DNA of 35,783 bases, from NCBI GenBank assembly GCA_023665755.1, contig JAMPDF010000009.1:1-35783 (forward strand), read 5' to 3'. The stretch comes from Prevotella sp. (lineage in GTDB: Bacteria > Bacillota_I > Bacilli_A > ML615J-28 > CAG-313). Of the stretch, positions 1-7,859 are shown piece by piece. A program made the position numbers and the translations under genes. Positions within the stretch are counted from its first letter, which is position 1; each line of letters begins with the position of its first letter. The notes under the pieces are model-generated. The model was given only the letters and a program-made list of their open reading frames with translations. It did no database searches and was not told the DNA's origin.

Positions 1-2
1 AG

Positions 3-104
3 GGAGAACCATTAAAAGGATGTAAGAAAGCAAGTGCAATGACACTCATCATAAGTATACTTACACTTACAACAACCTTGATGATATTTAGAAAGAAAAG
101 ATAA
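3..104 (+). CDS. C-terminal tail of a membrane-anchored protein (partial)
   Basis: The window opens inside a reading frame that ends with TAA at 102-104. The visible 33 residues contain Gly-Cys-Lys-Lys, then a hydrophobic stretch of about 17 residues (MTLIISILTLTTTLMIF), and end in Arg-Lys-Lys-Arg. This tripartite tail (short motif, membrane helix, basic end) is what cell-surface sorting signals look like, but there is no LPXTG motif in the visible part. It could also simply be the last helix of a membrane protein. The terminator at 121-157 closes its transcription unit. Function cannot be told from this fragment. Confidence 0.6.
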   Translation, partial: GEPLKGCKKASAMTLIISILTLTTTLMIFRKKR

Positions 105-120
105 AACAGTCAAATCAAAC

Positions 121-157
121 ATAGTTATCCTAAGGGGTAACTATTTTCTTTATTTTT
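121..157 (+). terminator. Rho-independent terminator of the upstream gene
   Basis: A 10-bp stem (ATAGTTATCC with GGGTAACTAT, one G-T pair) closes a TAAG loop and is followed by TTTCTTTATTTTT. It lies 17 bases after the stop codon of the partial gene. Confidence 0.85.
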
Positions 158-246
158 AGTTGATTATAAGTGGAAAAAGATATTTTTTATAATTTGCCGG
201 TTTTTGTCGGATGTTTTTCTAATCAAATAATGTTATATTAAACTAC

Positions 247-275
247 TTGAAAAAATTTTTGTGATGTGTTATAAT
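247..275 (+). promoter_or_regulatory. Sigma-A promoter of ackA
   Basis: TTGAAA (247-252), a 17-bp spacer and TATAAT (270-275) make a near-consensus vegetative promoter, 36 bases before the chosen ackA start. Confidence 0.8.
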
Positions 276-311
276 AAATAAGCATAGAAAATGAATGTTG
301 GAGGCAAATAT

Positions 312-1505
312 ATGTTTAAAATTATGTCAGTAAATGCTGGTAGTTCATCTCTAAAGTTTAAATTATTAGAGATGCCTGAAGAAGAAGTTATTACAGAAGG
401 AATATTTGAAAAAATTGGTCTCGATGATCCTCATTTTAAAATTAAATATAATGGTCAAAAAGAGGAATTTGACGTTAACATTCAAAATCATCAAGAAGCA
501 GTAGAGATGCTTTTAAATATATTAATTGAAAAAAAGATTGTTTCTAAATTAGAAGATATATCAGGAGTAGGACATCGTATTCTTCATTGTGGAGAGCATT
601 TTAATGACTCCGTATTGATGACAAAGGAATCTATTGAAAAAGTTGCATCAGTAAATGATTTAGGTCCTCTGCATAATCCTGCCAATTTGATGGGCGTAAA
701 TGCATTTATGCAAGTGCTTCCAGGTGTGCCTAATGTAGGTGTTTTTGATACTTCTTTCCATTTGACAATGGATAAGGAAGCATATATGTATGCAGTACCT
801 TATGAATGGTATGAAAAGTATGGAATTAGAAAATATGGATTTCATGGTACATCCCATAAGTTTGTATCGCAAGAAGCAGCGGCTTTTTTAGGTAAACCAA
901 TTGAAGAACTTCGTTTGATTACGTGTCATATGGGAAATGGTGTGAGTTTAGCTGCAGTAAAATATGGGAAATGTGTGGATACAACAATGGGGCTTACGCC
1001 ACTAGATGGAACACCAATGGGAACACGCTCTGGCACAATTGATCCAGCGATTGTGGATTTTATTTGTAGAAAAGAGGGAAAAACTTCTGAGGAAGTGAAT
1101 ACTATTTTAAATAAGAAATCAGGATATTTAGGTATCTCTGGTGTATCAAGTGACTCAAGAGACTTGAGGGCTGTTCAACATGAGAATCCAAGAGCAGACC
1201 TAGTTCTTCGTATGCAAGAAAAGAAAGTAGCCGATTATATTGGTAGTTATTTTGTATATATGGGTGGTGCAGATGCAATTATCTTTACTGCAGGTATTGG
1301 TGAAAATTCACCAGAAACAAGAGAAAATATTTGCTTGAGACTAAAAGAAGCATTAGGTGTTGATATTGATACTACATTAAATCAAGTAAGAGGAGAAAAT
1401 GCGCTGATTTCTACACCACAATCAAAAATTAAAGTTTTAGTTATTCCAACAAATGAGGAATTGATGATTGCTCGTGATGTAATGAGAATTGGAAATATAA
1501 AGTAA
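312..1505 (+). CDS. ackA: Acetate kinase
   Basis: Converts acetyl phosphate and ADP to acetate and ATP (reversible), the last step of acetate fermentation; cytoplasmic. The N-terminal signature VNAGSSSLKFK, the second signature RKYGFHGTSH, the phosphate loop HMGNGVS and the segment FTAGIGENS are all present. The length of 397 residues is normal for the family. The frame is open from ATG 291, but GGAGG at 300-304 lies 7 bases before ATG 312, and the protein then begins MFKIMSVNAGSS as homologs do. The gene has its own promoter and stands alone: no phosphotransacetylase gene is in the window, so acetyl phosphate must come from an enzyme encoded elsewhere. Confidence 0.97.
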   Translation: MFKIMSVNAGSSSLKFKLLEMPEEEVITEGIFEKIGLDDPHFKIKYNGQKEEFDVNIQNHQEAVEMLLNILIEKKIVSKLEDISGVGHRILHCGEHFNDSVLMTKESIEKVASVNDLGPLHNPANLMGVNAFMQVLPGVPNVGVFDTSFHLTMDKEAYMYAVPYEWYEKYGIRKYGFHGTSHKFVSQEAAAFLGKPIEELRLITCHMGNGVSLAAVKYGKCVDTTMGLTPLDGTPMGTRSGTIDPAIVDFICRKEGKTSEEVNTILNKKSGYLGISGVSSDSRDLRAVQHENPRADLVLRMQEKKVADYIGSYFVYMGGADAIIFTAGIGENSPETRENICLRLKEALGVDIDTTLNQVRGENALISTPQSKIKVLVIPTNEELMIARDVMRIGNIK

Positions 1506-1509
1506 ATAG

Positions 1510-1538
1510 TTGAATTAATCAAAAAATTGTGCTATAAT
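1510..1538 (+). promoter_or_regulatory. Sigma-A promoter of ftsZ
   Basis: TTGAAT (1510-1515), 17 bp and TATAAT (1533-1538), directly after the ackA stop. ftsZ therefore has its own start of transcription even though it follows ackA closely. Confidence 0.8.
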
Positions 1539-1560
1539 AACGGCACAAAAGGAGGAATTT

Positions 1561-2679
1561 ATGATGAATCATGCCCAAGATATGCTTTCAGCAAAACCAG
1601 TTTTAAAGGTAATTGGTGTAGGTGGCGGTGGTGGAAATGCCGTAAACCGAATGATTGATAATGATGTAACAGGCGTAGAATATATATCCATTAATACAGA
1701 CTGTCAAGTTTTGCGTTTATCTAAGGCTGAACACAAAATTCCAATTGGAACAGAACTAACGAAAGGGCTTGGTGCAGGTGCGAATCCTGATGTAGGTAGA
1801 CGTGCTGCAGAAGAGTCGGAAGCAGAAATTAGAGAAATCCTAGAAAATACAGATTTGGTATTTATTACTGCAGGTATGGGTGGAGGTACTGGTACAGGTG
1901 CTGCTCCTGTCATTGCTAGATATGCAAAAGAAGCTGGATGTGTTGTGGTAGGAATTGTCACCAAACCATTTAGTTTTGAGGGAAAAAGAAGAATGCAGCA
2001 GGCATTAACCGGTATTGAACAAATGCGTCCTTATGTAGATACATTGGTTGTAGTACCAAACGATAAATTATTAGAGATTATTGGTACGAATACAACTTAT
2101 TTGGAAGCATTTAGTGAAGCAGATGAAGTACTTCGTCGTGGTGTACAAGGTATATCTGAAATGATTACATTACCAGGATTGGTAAATGTTGACTTTGCGG
2201 ATGTTAAAGCAGTTTTATTTGGTAAGGGTACAGCATTAATGGGTATTGGTAAGGCTAGTGGGCCTAATCGTGCTATCACAGCTGCGCGTCAAGCCATTAG
2301 TAGTCCTTTATTAGAAGTAGATATCAATGGGGCAACGGATGCCATTATTCAAATTACAAGTGATCCAGATATTACTATGAAAGAAGTACAAGAAATTGTG
2401 TCTGAGATTCGTAATGCATCATCTACTGAAATTGATATTATTTATGGTACAGGATTTAATTTAGAACTCAATGGTGAAGTAATTGTTACGGTTATTGCGA
2501 CAGGGTTTGATTCTACTGCGAAAGCCAATGAAAACATAAAACCACAACAACCTCAATATGAGTCACCAAGAGTAGTACCAACAGAAGCACCAAGAACACC
2601 TTATGTAGGAACAGGTACAACCAAAGAAACACCAAAGGAAACAAAAGTACCAAGTTGGCTTCAAAATCGTTTTAAATAA
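1561..2679 (+). CDS. ftsZ: Cell division GTPase FtsZ
   Basis: Tubulin-like GTPase that polymerises at midcell to form the division ring. Visible motifs are the glycine-rich nucleotide loop GVGGGGGNAVNRM (about residues 19-31), the tubulin signature GGGTGTG (107-113) and TKPFSFEGKRR. After a variable linker rich in Pro, Thr and Glu, the C-terminal peptide KVPSWLQNRFK matches the conserved tail that binds FtsA and SepF. Length is 372 residues. GGAGG at 1551-1555 serves either ATG 1561 or the adjacent ATG 1564. Unlike the Bacillus arrangement, no ftsA or other dcw gene precedes it; ackA does. The sporulation trio spoIIGA-sigE-sigG, which follows ftsZ closely in Bacillus, lies about 5 kb downstream here. 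Confidence 0.98.
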   Translation: MMNHAQDMLSAKPVLKVIGVGGGGGNAVNRMIDNDVTGVEYISINTDCQVLRLSKAEHKIPIGTELTKGLGAGANPDVGRRAAEESEAEIREILENTDLVFITAGMGGGTGTGAAPVIARYAKEAGCVVVGIVTKPFSFEGKRRMQQALTGIEQMRPYVDTLVVVPNDKLLEIIGTNTTYLEAFSEADEVLRRGVQGISEMITLPGLVNVDFADVKAVLFGKGTALMGIGKASGPNRAITAARQAISSPLLEVDINGATDAIIQITSDPDITMKEVQEIVSEIRNASSTEIDIIYGTGFNLELNGEVIVTVIATGFDSTAKANENIKPQQPQYESPRVVPTEAPRTPYVGTGTTKETPKETKVPSWLQNRFK

Positions 2680-2690
2680 AACTACAAATG

Positions 2691-2727
2691 AAGATGTAAG
2701 CAAAAAGTGTTTACATCTTTTTATTTT
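2691..2727 (+). terminator. Terminator of ftsZ
   Basis: A 12-bp stem (AAGATGTAAGCA with TGTTTACATCTT, one G-T pair) around an AAAAG loop, then TTTATTTT. It begins 11 bases after the ftsZ stop and ends about 30 bases before the next start codon. Confidence 0.9.
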
Positions 2728-2757
2728 ATATATTCATCAAAAAAAGGAGAAATAATA

Positions 2758-3663
2758 ATGAAAACAAGTCGATTATTTGAAATGATATATATATTACTAG
2801 AAAAACCAATTGTTACAACTGCGGAATTAGCTAAACACTTTGAGGTATCGGAGCGAACCATTATGCGTGATTTAGATGTGCTCCTTACCGCAGGTATTCC
2901 AGTTCAAACGACTCGGGGTCAAAATGGAGGTGTTTTTCTATCAAGTGATTACGTGTTAAATAAAACTCATTTAACAGAGGAAGAACAAAGTCATATTCTT
3001 TTTGCTTTGCAAAGTATATCTTCTACCCAAAACATAGATATGGAGGAAACTCTTTCTAAGTTATCATCATTGTTTCAAAAACCTAGGACCAACTGGATTG
3101 AGATTGATTTTTCAAGATGGGGGAATGCATTATCTGACCAAACAAAATTTAATATTGTAAAAGAGGCTATTTTAAAAAATTTAACTCTTTCTTTTTCATA
3201 CGTGAGTTCTTATGGTCAAACTACAAATCGTAGGGTATATCCCCTTAAATTTATACTCAAATCCAATGCTTGGTATGTGCAAGCCTATTGTTTATCCAAA
3301 GAAGATTATCGTATTTTTAAATTAAACAGAATGATAAATGTTGAAATGCTTACTACACCATTTGATGGATCAAAGTATATTGCTCCTCCTTTTGATGGTC
3401 AAGAACAATATACTCATTTGATTCATCTTCAATTATGGGTATCGAAATACCTTGCATACCGAGTTTATGATGAATTTGACTTGAGTTGTATTCGTGAAGA
3501 TAAAGAAAAAAATCTAATTGTTGAAATTGATTTACCTCATGATGCATGGATTTATGGATATTTACTCACATTTGGTGATGGATTACGAGTATTAGAGCCA
3601 AAGTGTGTACAAGAGGAATTACTAAAACGAGTAGAAAAAATCCAATCTTTTTATAAAATATGA
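2758..3663 (+). CDS. YafY-type transcriptional regulator: HTH plus WYL domain
   Basis: Predicted one-component repressor of 301 residues. The N-terminal winged helix-turn-helix (about residues 1-60) contains VTTAELAKHFEVSERTIMRDL followed by the wing. The middle and C-terminal parts match a WYL sensor domain (RRVYPLKFILKSNAWYVQAYC, then YRIFKLNRM). WYL domains sense ligands or nucleic acid, but the ligand here is unknown. ATG 2758 has AAGGAGA upstream; the open frame extends to 2707 inside the ftsZ terminator, so the longer start is unlikely. I see no clear promoter of its own. A perfect palindrome begins at its stop codon and overlaps the next promoter, so it probably represses the ClbS/GyrI genes downstream. 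Regulators of this type often sit beside DinB- or GyrI-like genes. Confidence 0.88.
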   Translation: MKTSRLFEMIYILLEKPIVTTAELAKHFEVSERTIMRDLDVLLTAGIPVQTTRGQNGGVFLSSDYVLNKTHLTEEEQSHILFALQSISSTQNIDMEETLSKLSSLFQKPRTNWIEIDFSRWGNALSDQTKFNIVKEAILKNLTLSFSYVSSYGQTTNRRVYPLKFILKSNAWYVQAYCLSKEDYRIFKLNRMINVEMLTTPFDGSKYIAPPFDGQEQYTHLIHLQLWVSKYLAYRVYDEFDLSCIREDKEKNLIVEIDLPHDAWIYGYLLTFGDGLRVLEPKCVQEELLKRVEKIQSFYKI

Positions 3664-3694
3664 CATAATGTTGTCATATTTGTTATGGTATAAT
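3656..3694 (+). promoter_or_regulatory. Operator palindrome and extended -10 promoter of the ClbS/GyrI genes
   Basis: A perfect inverted repeat with 10-bp arms (AAATATGACA at 3656-3665, its complement at 3672-3681) and a 6-bp spacer starts in the last codons of the WYL regulator gene. TATAAT at 3689-3694 is preceded by TG-N (3686-3688), an extended -10, and the expected -35 position falls inside the palindrome. No T-run follows the repeat, so it is not a terminator. The arrangement fits a repressor operator blocking RNA polymerase; the WYL protein is the obvious candidate ligand (inference). Confidence 0.7.
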
Positions 3695-3713
3695 AGAAGA
3701 AGGAGGTATTATT

Positions 3714-4229
3714 ATGGCAAGACCAATAAATAAAGAAGAATTATTAGCAGTAGCAAAGGCAACTTTCCTTCGGTTATATCAACTTCTTGATCAAATGAGT
3801 GAAGAAGAAAAAAAGGTAACTTTTATGTTTGAAGATAGAGATAGAAATGTAAAAGATGTTTTAATTCATTTATATGAATGGCATATGTTGTGTATCAAAT
3901 GGTTAGATATCAATATGCACCAAATGAGGTGTTCGTTTTTACCACATCCATATAACTGGAAAACATACCCAAAAATGAATATTGAATTAGTTAAAAAGCA
4001 TCAAGAAACATCATATGAAGACGCTTATCAGATGTTAAAAAAAAGTCATGAACAAGTAATGGCATGGATTGAACGTCTCAGTCAAGAAGAACTGTTTACA
4101 AAAAAGTATTACGATTGGACAGGGACCACTCATATTGGGAGCTACTGTATCTCAGTAACATCAGCGCATTATGAATGGGCTATGAAAAAATTAAACAAGC
4201 ATATCAAAACGTATCATAAAATGCAATAG
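3714..4229 (+). CDS. ClbS/DfsB family protein (DinB-like four-helix bundle)
   Basis: A 171-residue cytoplasmic protein with the N-terminal pattern MARPINKEELLAVAKATF, the helix-rich middle KDVLIHLYEWHMLCIKWL and the motif WKTYPKMNIELVKKHQ that are typical of the DUF1706/ClbS family. ClbS itself protects colibactin producers by opening the toxin's cyclopropane ring; most other family members have no tested substrate. GGAGG at 3702-3706 sets ATG 3714. It is the first of three genes spaced 13 bases apart, behind a repressor-controlled promoter, and the two that follow are GyrI-like. That context supports a role in disarming a DNA-damaging compound rather than housekeeping. The substrate is not visible from sequence. 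Confidence 0.85.
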   Translation: MARPINKEELLAVAKATFLRLYQLLDQMSEEEKKVTFMFEDRDRNVKDVLIHLYEWHMLCIKWLDINMHQMRCSFLPHPYNWKTYPKMNIELVKKHQETSYEDAYQMLKKSHEQVMAWIERLSQEELFTKKYYDWTGTTHIGSYCISVTSAHYEWAMKKLNKHIKTYHKMQ

Positions 4230-4242
4230 GAGAGAAATAATA

Positions 4243-4695
4243 ATGAGTTATAAATTAGAAAGTGTAAGTATAAAAACGAGTAACGCTTTAGATAGAATAG
4301 GAGAAATTAACGCATTATGGCAAGATATATTGAGTGGGAAATTACCTCTTCTATTTGATAGCGAAGGAATATTTCAAAAAGAAATATCACCAGTTGCTAA
4401 ATATCATCAGTATGAATCTGATGCATCAGGTGAATATATGCTAACTATTATGGGGGTAACCAATGATTTTTTTAAGATTATGGAAGAAGAAGTTCAGAAA
4501 GGCTCTTATATTAAAATAGATGAAAGCGGTGAAAATGTAGTTGAAGCAACGCAAAAAGCTTGGCATCGAGTATGGACATATCAACAAGATGAAATTATTC
4601 ACCGGTCATTTTTAGAAGATTTTGAATCGAGTGTACCAAGTGATTATACAGAGGATAAAAAAGCACATTGTTATTTATATATATCAATAAAGTAG
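4243..4695 (+). CDS. GyrI-like / Cass2-type effector-binding protein
   Basis: A 150-residue stand-alone effector-binding domain with no DNA-binding part. The pattern IGEINALWQDIL near the start, a tandem strand-helix layout and the ending AWHRVWTYQQDEIIHRSFLEDFES...CYLYISIK resemble the integron-associated Cass2 and AraC-type effector-binding (GyrI-like) fold, which binds drug-like cations or aromatic molecules in a cleft. The start has GGAGAG just upstream, overlapping the end of the ClbS-like gene by operon spacing of 13 bases. It may sequester a compound or hydrolyse it together with its neighbours. The fold is fairly secure; the substrate and whether it is catalytic are unknown. Confidence 0.75.
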   Translation: MSYKLESVSIKTSNALDRIGEINALWQDILSGKLPLLFDSEGIFQKEISPVAKYHQYESDASGEYMLTIMGVTNDFFKIMEEEVQKGSYIKIDESGENVVEATQKAWHRVWTYQQDEIIHRSFLEDFESSVPSDYTEDKKAHCYLYISIK

Positions 4696-4708
4696 TAGAG
4701 GAAAACAT

Positions 4709-5350
4709 ATGGCATTTGATTATAAAAAAGAGTACAAAGTATTTTATATGCCCAAAACCAATCCGATGATAGTAGATATACCTTGTATGAATTATCTAGC
4801 GGTTAAGGGGAAGGGAAATCCCAATGATGAAAATAGTGAATATAAGCAATCCATTAGCCTTTTGTATACAATAGCATATACTATTAAAATGAGCAAAAAG
4901 AAAGATCACTTGATTGAGGGCTATTTTGATTATGTTGTCCCTCCATTAGAAGGACTATGGTGGCAAGAGGGAAAGACCAGTATGGATTATCAACAAAAAG
5001 AAACATTCTGTTTTATTTCGATGATACGTTTACCTGATTTTGTCACCAAAGGAGATTTTGAATGGGCCATTCAAGAAGCAACTAAAAAGAAAAAGATAAA
5101 TTTTTCAAAAGTAGAATTCTTTTGTTACGAGGAGGGAAAATGTATACAATGTATGCATTTAGGTAGTTATGATGATGAGCCTTCAACCATTAGAAATTTA
5201 CACGAGTATATGGAAAAAGAGGGGTATGAAGTAGATTTGAAATCTAGGTATCATCATGAAATTTATTTAAGTGATCCTAGAAAGTGTAGTATAGATCGAT
5301 GCAAAACGGTAATTCGAATACCAATTTGCAACAAAAAGTTTGAGTCATAG
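4709..5350 (+). CDS. GyrI-like small-molecule-binding protein, putative cyclopropanoid hydrolase type
   Basis: A 213-residue protein of the GyrI-like family related to the two-domain SHV proteins. The hallmark VPPLEGLWW is present, followed by the usual FCFISMIRLPDFVTKGDFEWA and a second half with the Gly-Ser-Tyr-Asp-Asp-Glu-Pro stretch. Members of this family from Listeria and Staphylococcus have been shown to hydrolyse cyclopropane-bearing DNA alkylators such as yatakemycin; I infer a similar role from family and context, since a ClbS-like gene lies two genes upstream. The spacing from the previous gene is 13 bases and a strong terminator follows at once, so it ends the operon. Confidence 0.78.
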   Translation: MAFDYKKEYKVFYMPKTNPMIVDIPCMNYLAVKGKGNPNDENSEYKQSISLLYTIAYTIKMSKKKDHLIEGYFDYVVPPLEGLWWQEGKTSMDYQQKETFCFISMIRLPDFVTKGDFEWAIQEATKKKKINFSKVEFFCYEEGKCIQCMHLGSYDDEPSTIRNLHEYMEKEGYEVDLKSRYHHEIYLSDPRKCSIDRCKTVIRIPICNKKFES

Positions 5351-5351
5351 A

Positions 5352-5388
5352 AAAAAAGAAGGAGAAAACAAAAATCTCTTTCTTTTTT
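5352..5388 (+). terminator. Terminator of the ClbS/GyrI operon
   Basis: A 14-bp stem (AAAAAAGAAGGAGA with TCTCTTTCTTTTTT, one G-T pair) with a 9-base loop directly follows the TAG stop at 5348-5350; the T-run forms part of the 3' arm. Confidence 0.8.
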
Positions 5389-5456
5389 CATATTTTATAT
5401 GTATAAAATGATATAAGAGATGTGAATAAAACGCATAGATAGTCAGTGTCAATTGA

Positions 5457-5485
5457 TTGATTTTAATTTGCAAATATGATAAAAT
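5457..5485 (+). promoter_or_regulatory. Likely promoter of pckA
   Basis: TTGATT (5457-5462), 17 bp and TAAAAT (5480-5485), with TG-N before the -10 (5477-5479). This leaves a leader of about 70 bases before the pckA start. Confidence 0.6.
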
Positions 5486-5563
5486 AATTAAGATTTGAGA
5501 AAAATATTATAGATGATTCAAAAAATAATATTTTCAAGAAAATACAAGGAGGAGATTAAAAAA

Positions 5564-7156
5564 ATGGAAACATACGGAATCGAAAAACTAGGTATAATTA
5601 GTCCTAAAGCAGTATATCGTAATTTAACACCTGCACAATTGACAGAGGCTGCTTTACGTCGTGGTGAAGGTACACTTTCAAACACTGGTGCTTTAGTTGT
5701 TACAACTGGAAAGTACACTGGTCGTTCTCCTAAAGATAAATTCATTGTGGATACTGAAGGCGTTCATAATGAAATTGCGTGGGGAAGTGTCAATCGTCCA
5801 ATTTCTAGAGAAAAATTTGATGCGATTAAAGGAAAAGTTGCAGCATATTTGCAAGGCCGTGAAGTATTTATTTTTGATGGCTTTGCAGGAGCTGATAAAA
5901 AATACACACAAAAATTCAGAATTATTAATGAACTTGCTAGTCAAAATATGTTCATTCATCAATTATTGATTCGCCCTACAGCTGAAGAATTGGCTGTATA
6001 TGGTGATCCTGATTACACTATTTTATGTGCACCTGGGTTTAAATGCGATCCAGTTGTAGATGGTGTTAATAGTGAAGCTGCTATTATGATTGATTATGAA
6101 GCACATATGATTGTTATTTGTGGTTCTCAATATGCTGGTGAAATCAAAAAGAGTGTATTCTCTACAATGAATTATGTTTTAACAAAAATGAATGTATTAC
6201 CAATGCATTGTTCAGCAAATATGGATCCTGAAACTGAAGAAACTGCAGTATTCTTTGGATTATCAGGAACAGGTAAAACTACTCTTTCTGCTGACCCTGC
6301 TAGAAAATTAATTGGTGATGATGAACATGGATGGTCACCTGATGGTGTATTTAACATTGAAGGTGGATGTTATGCAAAATGTATTAACCTTTCTGCTGAA
6401 AATGAACCTGATATTTACAATGCTATTAAATTTGGTTCTTTAGTAGAAAATGTTGTTATGAATCCTGAAACTCGTGAATTTGATTTCTATGATGGAAGTT
6501 TAACTGAAAATACACGTGTAGGTTATCCAGTTAATTATATCAATAATGCTCAAATTCCAGGAGTTGGTGGTATTCCTAAAGTTGTTATTTTCTTAACAGC
6601 TGATGCATTTGGTGTTCTTCCTCCAATCAGCCGTTTAGATAAAAATGCAGCAATGTATCATTTTGTAACAGGATTTACTTCAAAACTTGCAGGAACAGAA
6701 CGTGGTGTTACTGAACCACAGCCAACTTTCTCTACTTTATTTGGTGAACCATTTATGCCAATGGATCCATCTGTTTATGCAGAAATGTTAGGTGAAAAAC
6801 TTGAAAAATATGGTACAAAGGTATATTTAGTAAATACAGGTTGGGCAGGAGGCTCTGCAGCTTCTGGCGCAAAACGTATGAAGCTTTCTTATACTCGTGC
6901 AATGGTTACAGCCGCATTAAATGGATCTTTTGATAATGTAGAATTCAAACATCATGATGTATTTAATGTAGATTATCCAGTAAGTTGCCCTAATGTTCCA
7001 AATGAAATGTTAGATGCACGTGGCATGTGGCAAGATAAAGCAGCATATGATGAACAAGCTAATAAACTTGCTCAAATGTTCAATGATAACTTTGCTAAAA
7101 AGTACCCTAATATGCCAACTGAAATTGTAAATGCTGGACCTAAACCAGTAAAATAA
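5564..7156 (+). CDS. pckA: Phosphoenolpyruvate carboxykinase (ATP)
   Basis: Interconverts oxaloacetate + ATP and PEP + CO2 + ADP. It has the ATP-type P-loop GLSGTGKTTLS (from about residue 232), the kinase-2/metal motif LIGDDEHGW, the substrate segment TGKYTGRSPKDKF and the C-terminal NTGWAGG. GGAGGAG at 5548-5554 selects ATG 5564 and gives 530 residues, normal for the family; the longer frame from 5513 lacks a ribosome site. In fermenting anaerobes this enzyme often runs towards oxaloacetate, conserving ATP, and the window also encodes a sodium-pumping oxaloacetate decarboxylase that could use the product. Single-gene unit with its own promoter and terminator. The codon pattern (many GCT, GGT and CCT) hints at strong expression. 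Confidence 0.97.
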   Translation: METYGIEKLGIISPKAVYRNLTPAQLTEAALRRGEGTLSNTGALVVTTGKYTGRSPKDKFIVDTEGVHNEIAWGSVNRPISREKFDAIKGKVAAYLQGREVFIFDGFAGADKKYTQKFRIINELASQNMFIHQLLIRPTAEELAVYGDPDYTILCAPGFKCDPVVDGVNSEAAIMIDYEAHMIVICGSQYAGEIKKSVFSTMNYVLTKMNVLPMHCSANMDPETEETAVFFGLSGTGKTTLSADPARKLIGDDEHGWSPDGVFNIEGGCYAKCINLSAENEPDIYNAIKFGSLVENVVMNPETREFDFYDGSLTENTRVGYPVNYINNAQIPGVGGIPKVVIFLTADAFGVLPPISRLDKNAAMYHFVTGFTSKLAGTERGVTEPQPTFSTLFGEPFMPMDPSVYAEMLGEKLEKYGTKVYLVNTGWAGGSAASGAKRMKLSYTRAMVTAALNGSFDNVEFKHHDVFNVDYPVSCPNVPNEMLDARGMWQDKAAYDEQANKLAQMFNDNFAKKYPNMPTEIVNAGPKPVK

Positions 7157-7164
7157 GAAAAAAT

Positions 7165-7195
7165 AAAAAGATTACAGTGTACTGTAATCTTTTTT
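7165..7195 (+). terminator. Two-way terminator between pckA and the convergent DUF975 gene
   Basis: A perfect 14-bp inverted repeat (AAAAAGATTACAGT and its complement) with a T-run after it on the + strand and another T-rich run on the - strand. It can end transcription from both converging genes. Confidence 0.88.
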
Positions 7196-7211
7196 GATTG
7201 TCTTCTTTGAA

Positions 7212-7784
7212 TTATTGATTTTGTTGGGCTTTTAATTGTTCATAGAAATTAGCTTGAGCAGTCATCATATAGGGTCCAACATAAACCATATAAAGAATAC
7301 CAAATGTAAGAACTGAAAGCAATAGCCAACCAATAAAGCTAAGATATAAACAGAATAACTCCCATTTATGTCCTTTCATCATTTCTTTGCTTTGAGTAAT
7401 GGCATCATTGGCGTCAATATCTGGATTATCGTAAATGATATAAGGGGCCATACTATAGCTCAATGCTTTGATAATACCAGGTATGATAAATAGCAAACTC
7501 CATAAGAAAGTATAAATAGAACTCAATAAGTAATATAAGAAATTTCGAACAAAGTTGTTAAATCCTGAAAACATATCATTAAAATCATTATTTTGCTTTC
7601 GTACAAGGTGAACAAAATAGGTAGTTAATCCAATCATCATAGGACCACCAATCAATATTGTACCAACGAAAGTGAAAGAAACCGCACCTAGAATCACCAT
7701 AGTCAGTATATATACACCGATTGTAAGTCCCCAGTTTCCATTTAATTGAGCCTTGGCATTTTTTTTGATTTCAGATATATGCAT
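7212..7784 (-). CDS. DUF975 family integral membrane protein
   Basis: A 190-residue membrane protein and the only gene on the minus strand. The N-terminal segment ISEIKKNAKAQLNGNWG is the typical DUF975 start (a Lys-rich amphipathic helix ending in Asn-Trp), followed by about five hydrophobic segments and the loop ITQSKEMMKGHKWELFCLYLSFIGW, also characteristic. The reverse-strand ribosome site AAGGAGA lies just upstream of the ATG. No enzymatic motif is seen and the family's role is not established; members occur widely in Bacillota. It converges on pckA and shares its terminator. Confidence 0.85.
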   Translation of the reverse strand: MHISEIKKNAKAQLNGNWGLTIGVYILTMVILGAVSFTFVGTILIGGPMMIGLTTYFVHLVRKQNNDFNDMFSGFNNFVRNFLYYLLSSIYTFLWSLLFIIPGIIKALSYSMAPYIIYDNPDIDANDAITQSKEMMKGHKWELFCLYLSFIGWLLLSVLTFGILYMVYVGPYMMTAQANFYEQLKAQQNQ

Positions 7785-7806
7785 CTCATCATCTCCTTTC
7801 TATAGT

Positions 7807-7835
7807 ATTATTGCATAATTTTGGTAAAAAGTCAA
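7807..7835 (-). promoter_or_regulatory. Likely promoter of the DUF975 gene
   Basis: Read on the minus strand: TTGACT (7835 to 7830), a 17-bp spacer and AATAAT (7812 to 7807), about 23 bases before the start codon. Confidence 0.55.
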
Positions 7836-7859
7836 TATATTTTTCCAATTCTTCCTAGA

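Noticed and set aside
1704..1964. Long antisense reading frame opposite ftsZ, and similar frames opposite pckA, ackA and gpmI
   Set aside because: No ribosome site or recognisable protein; they are by-products of codon bias in the real gene on the other strand.
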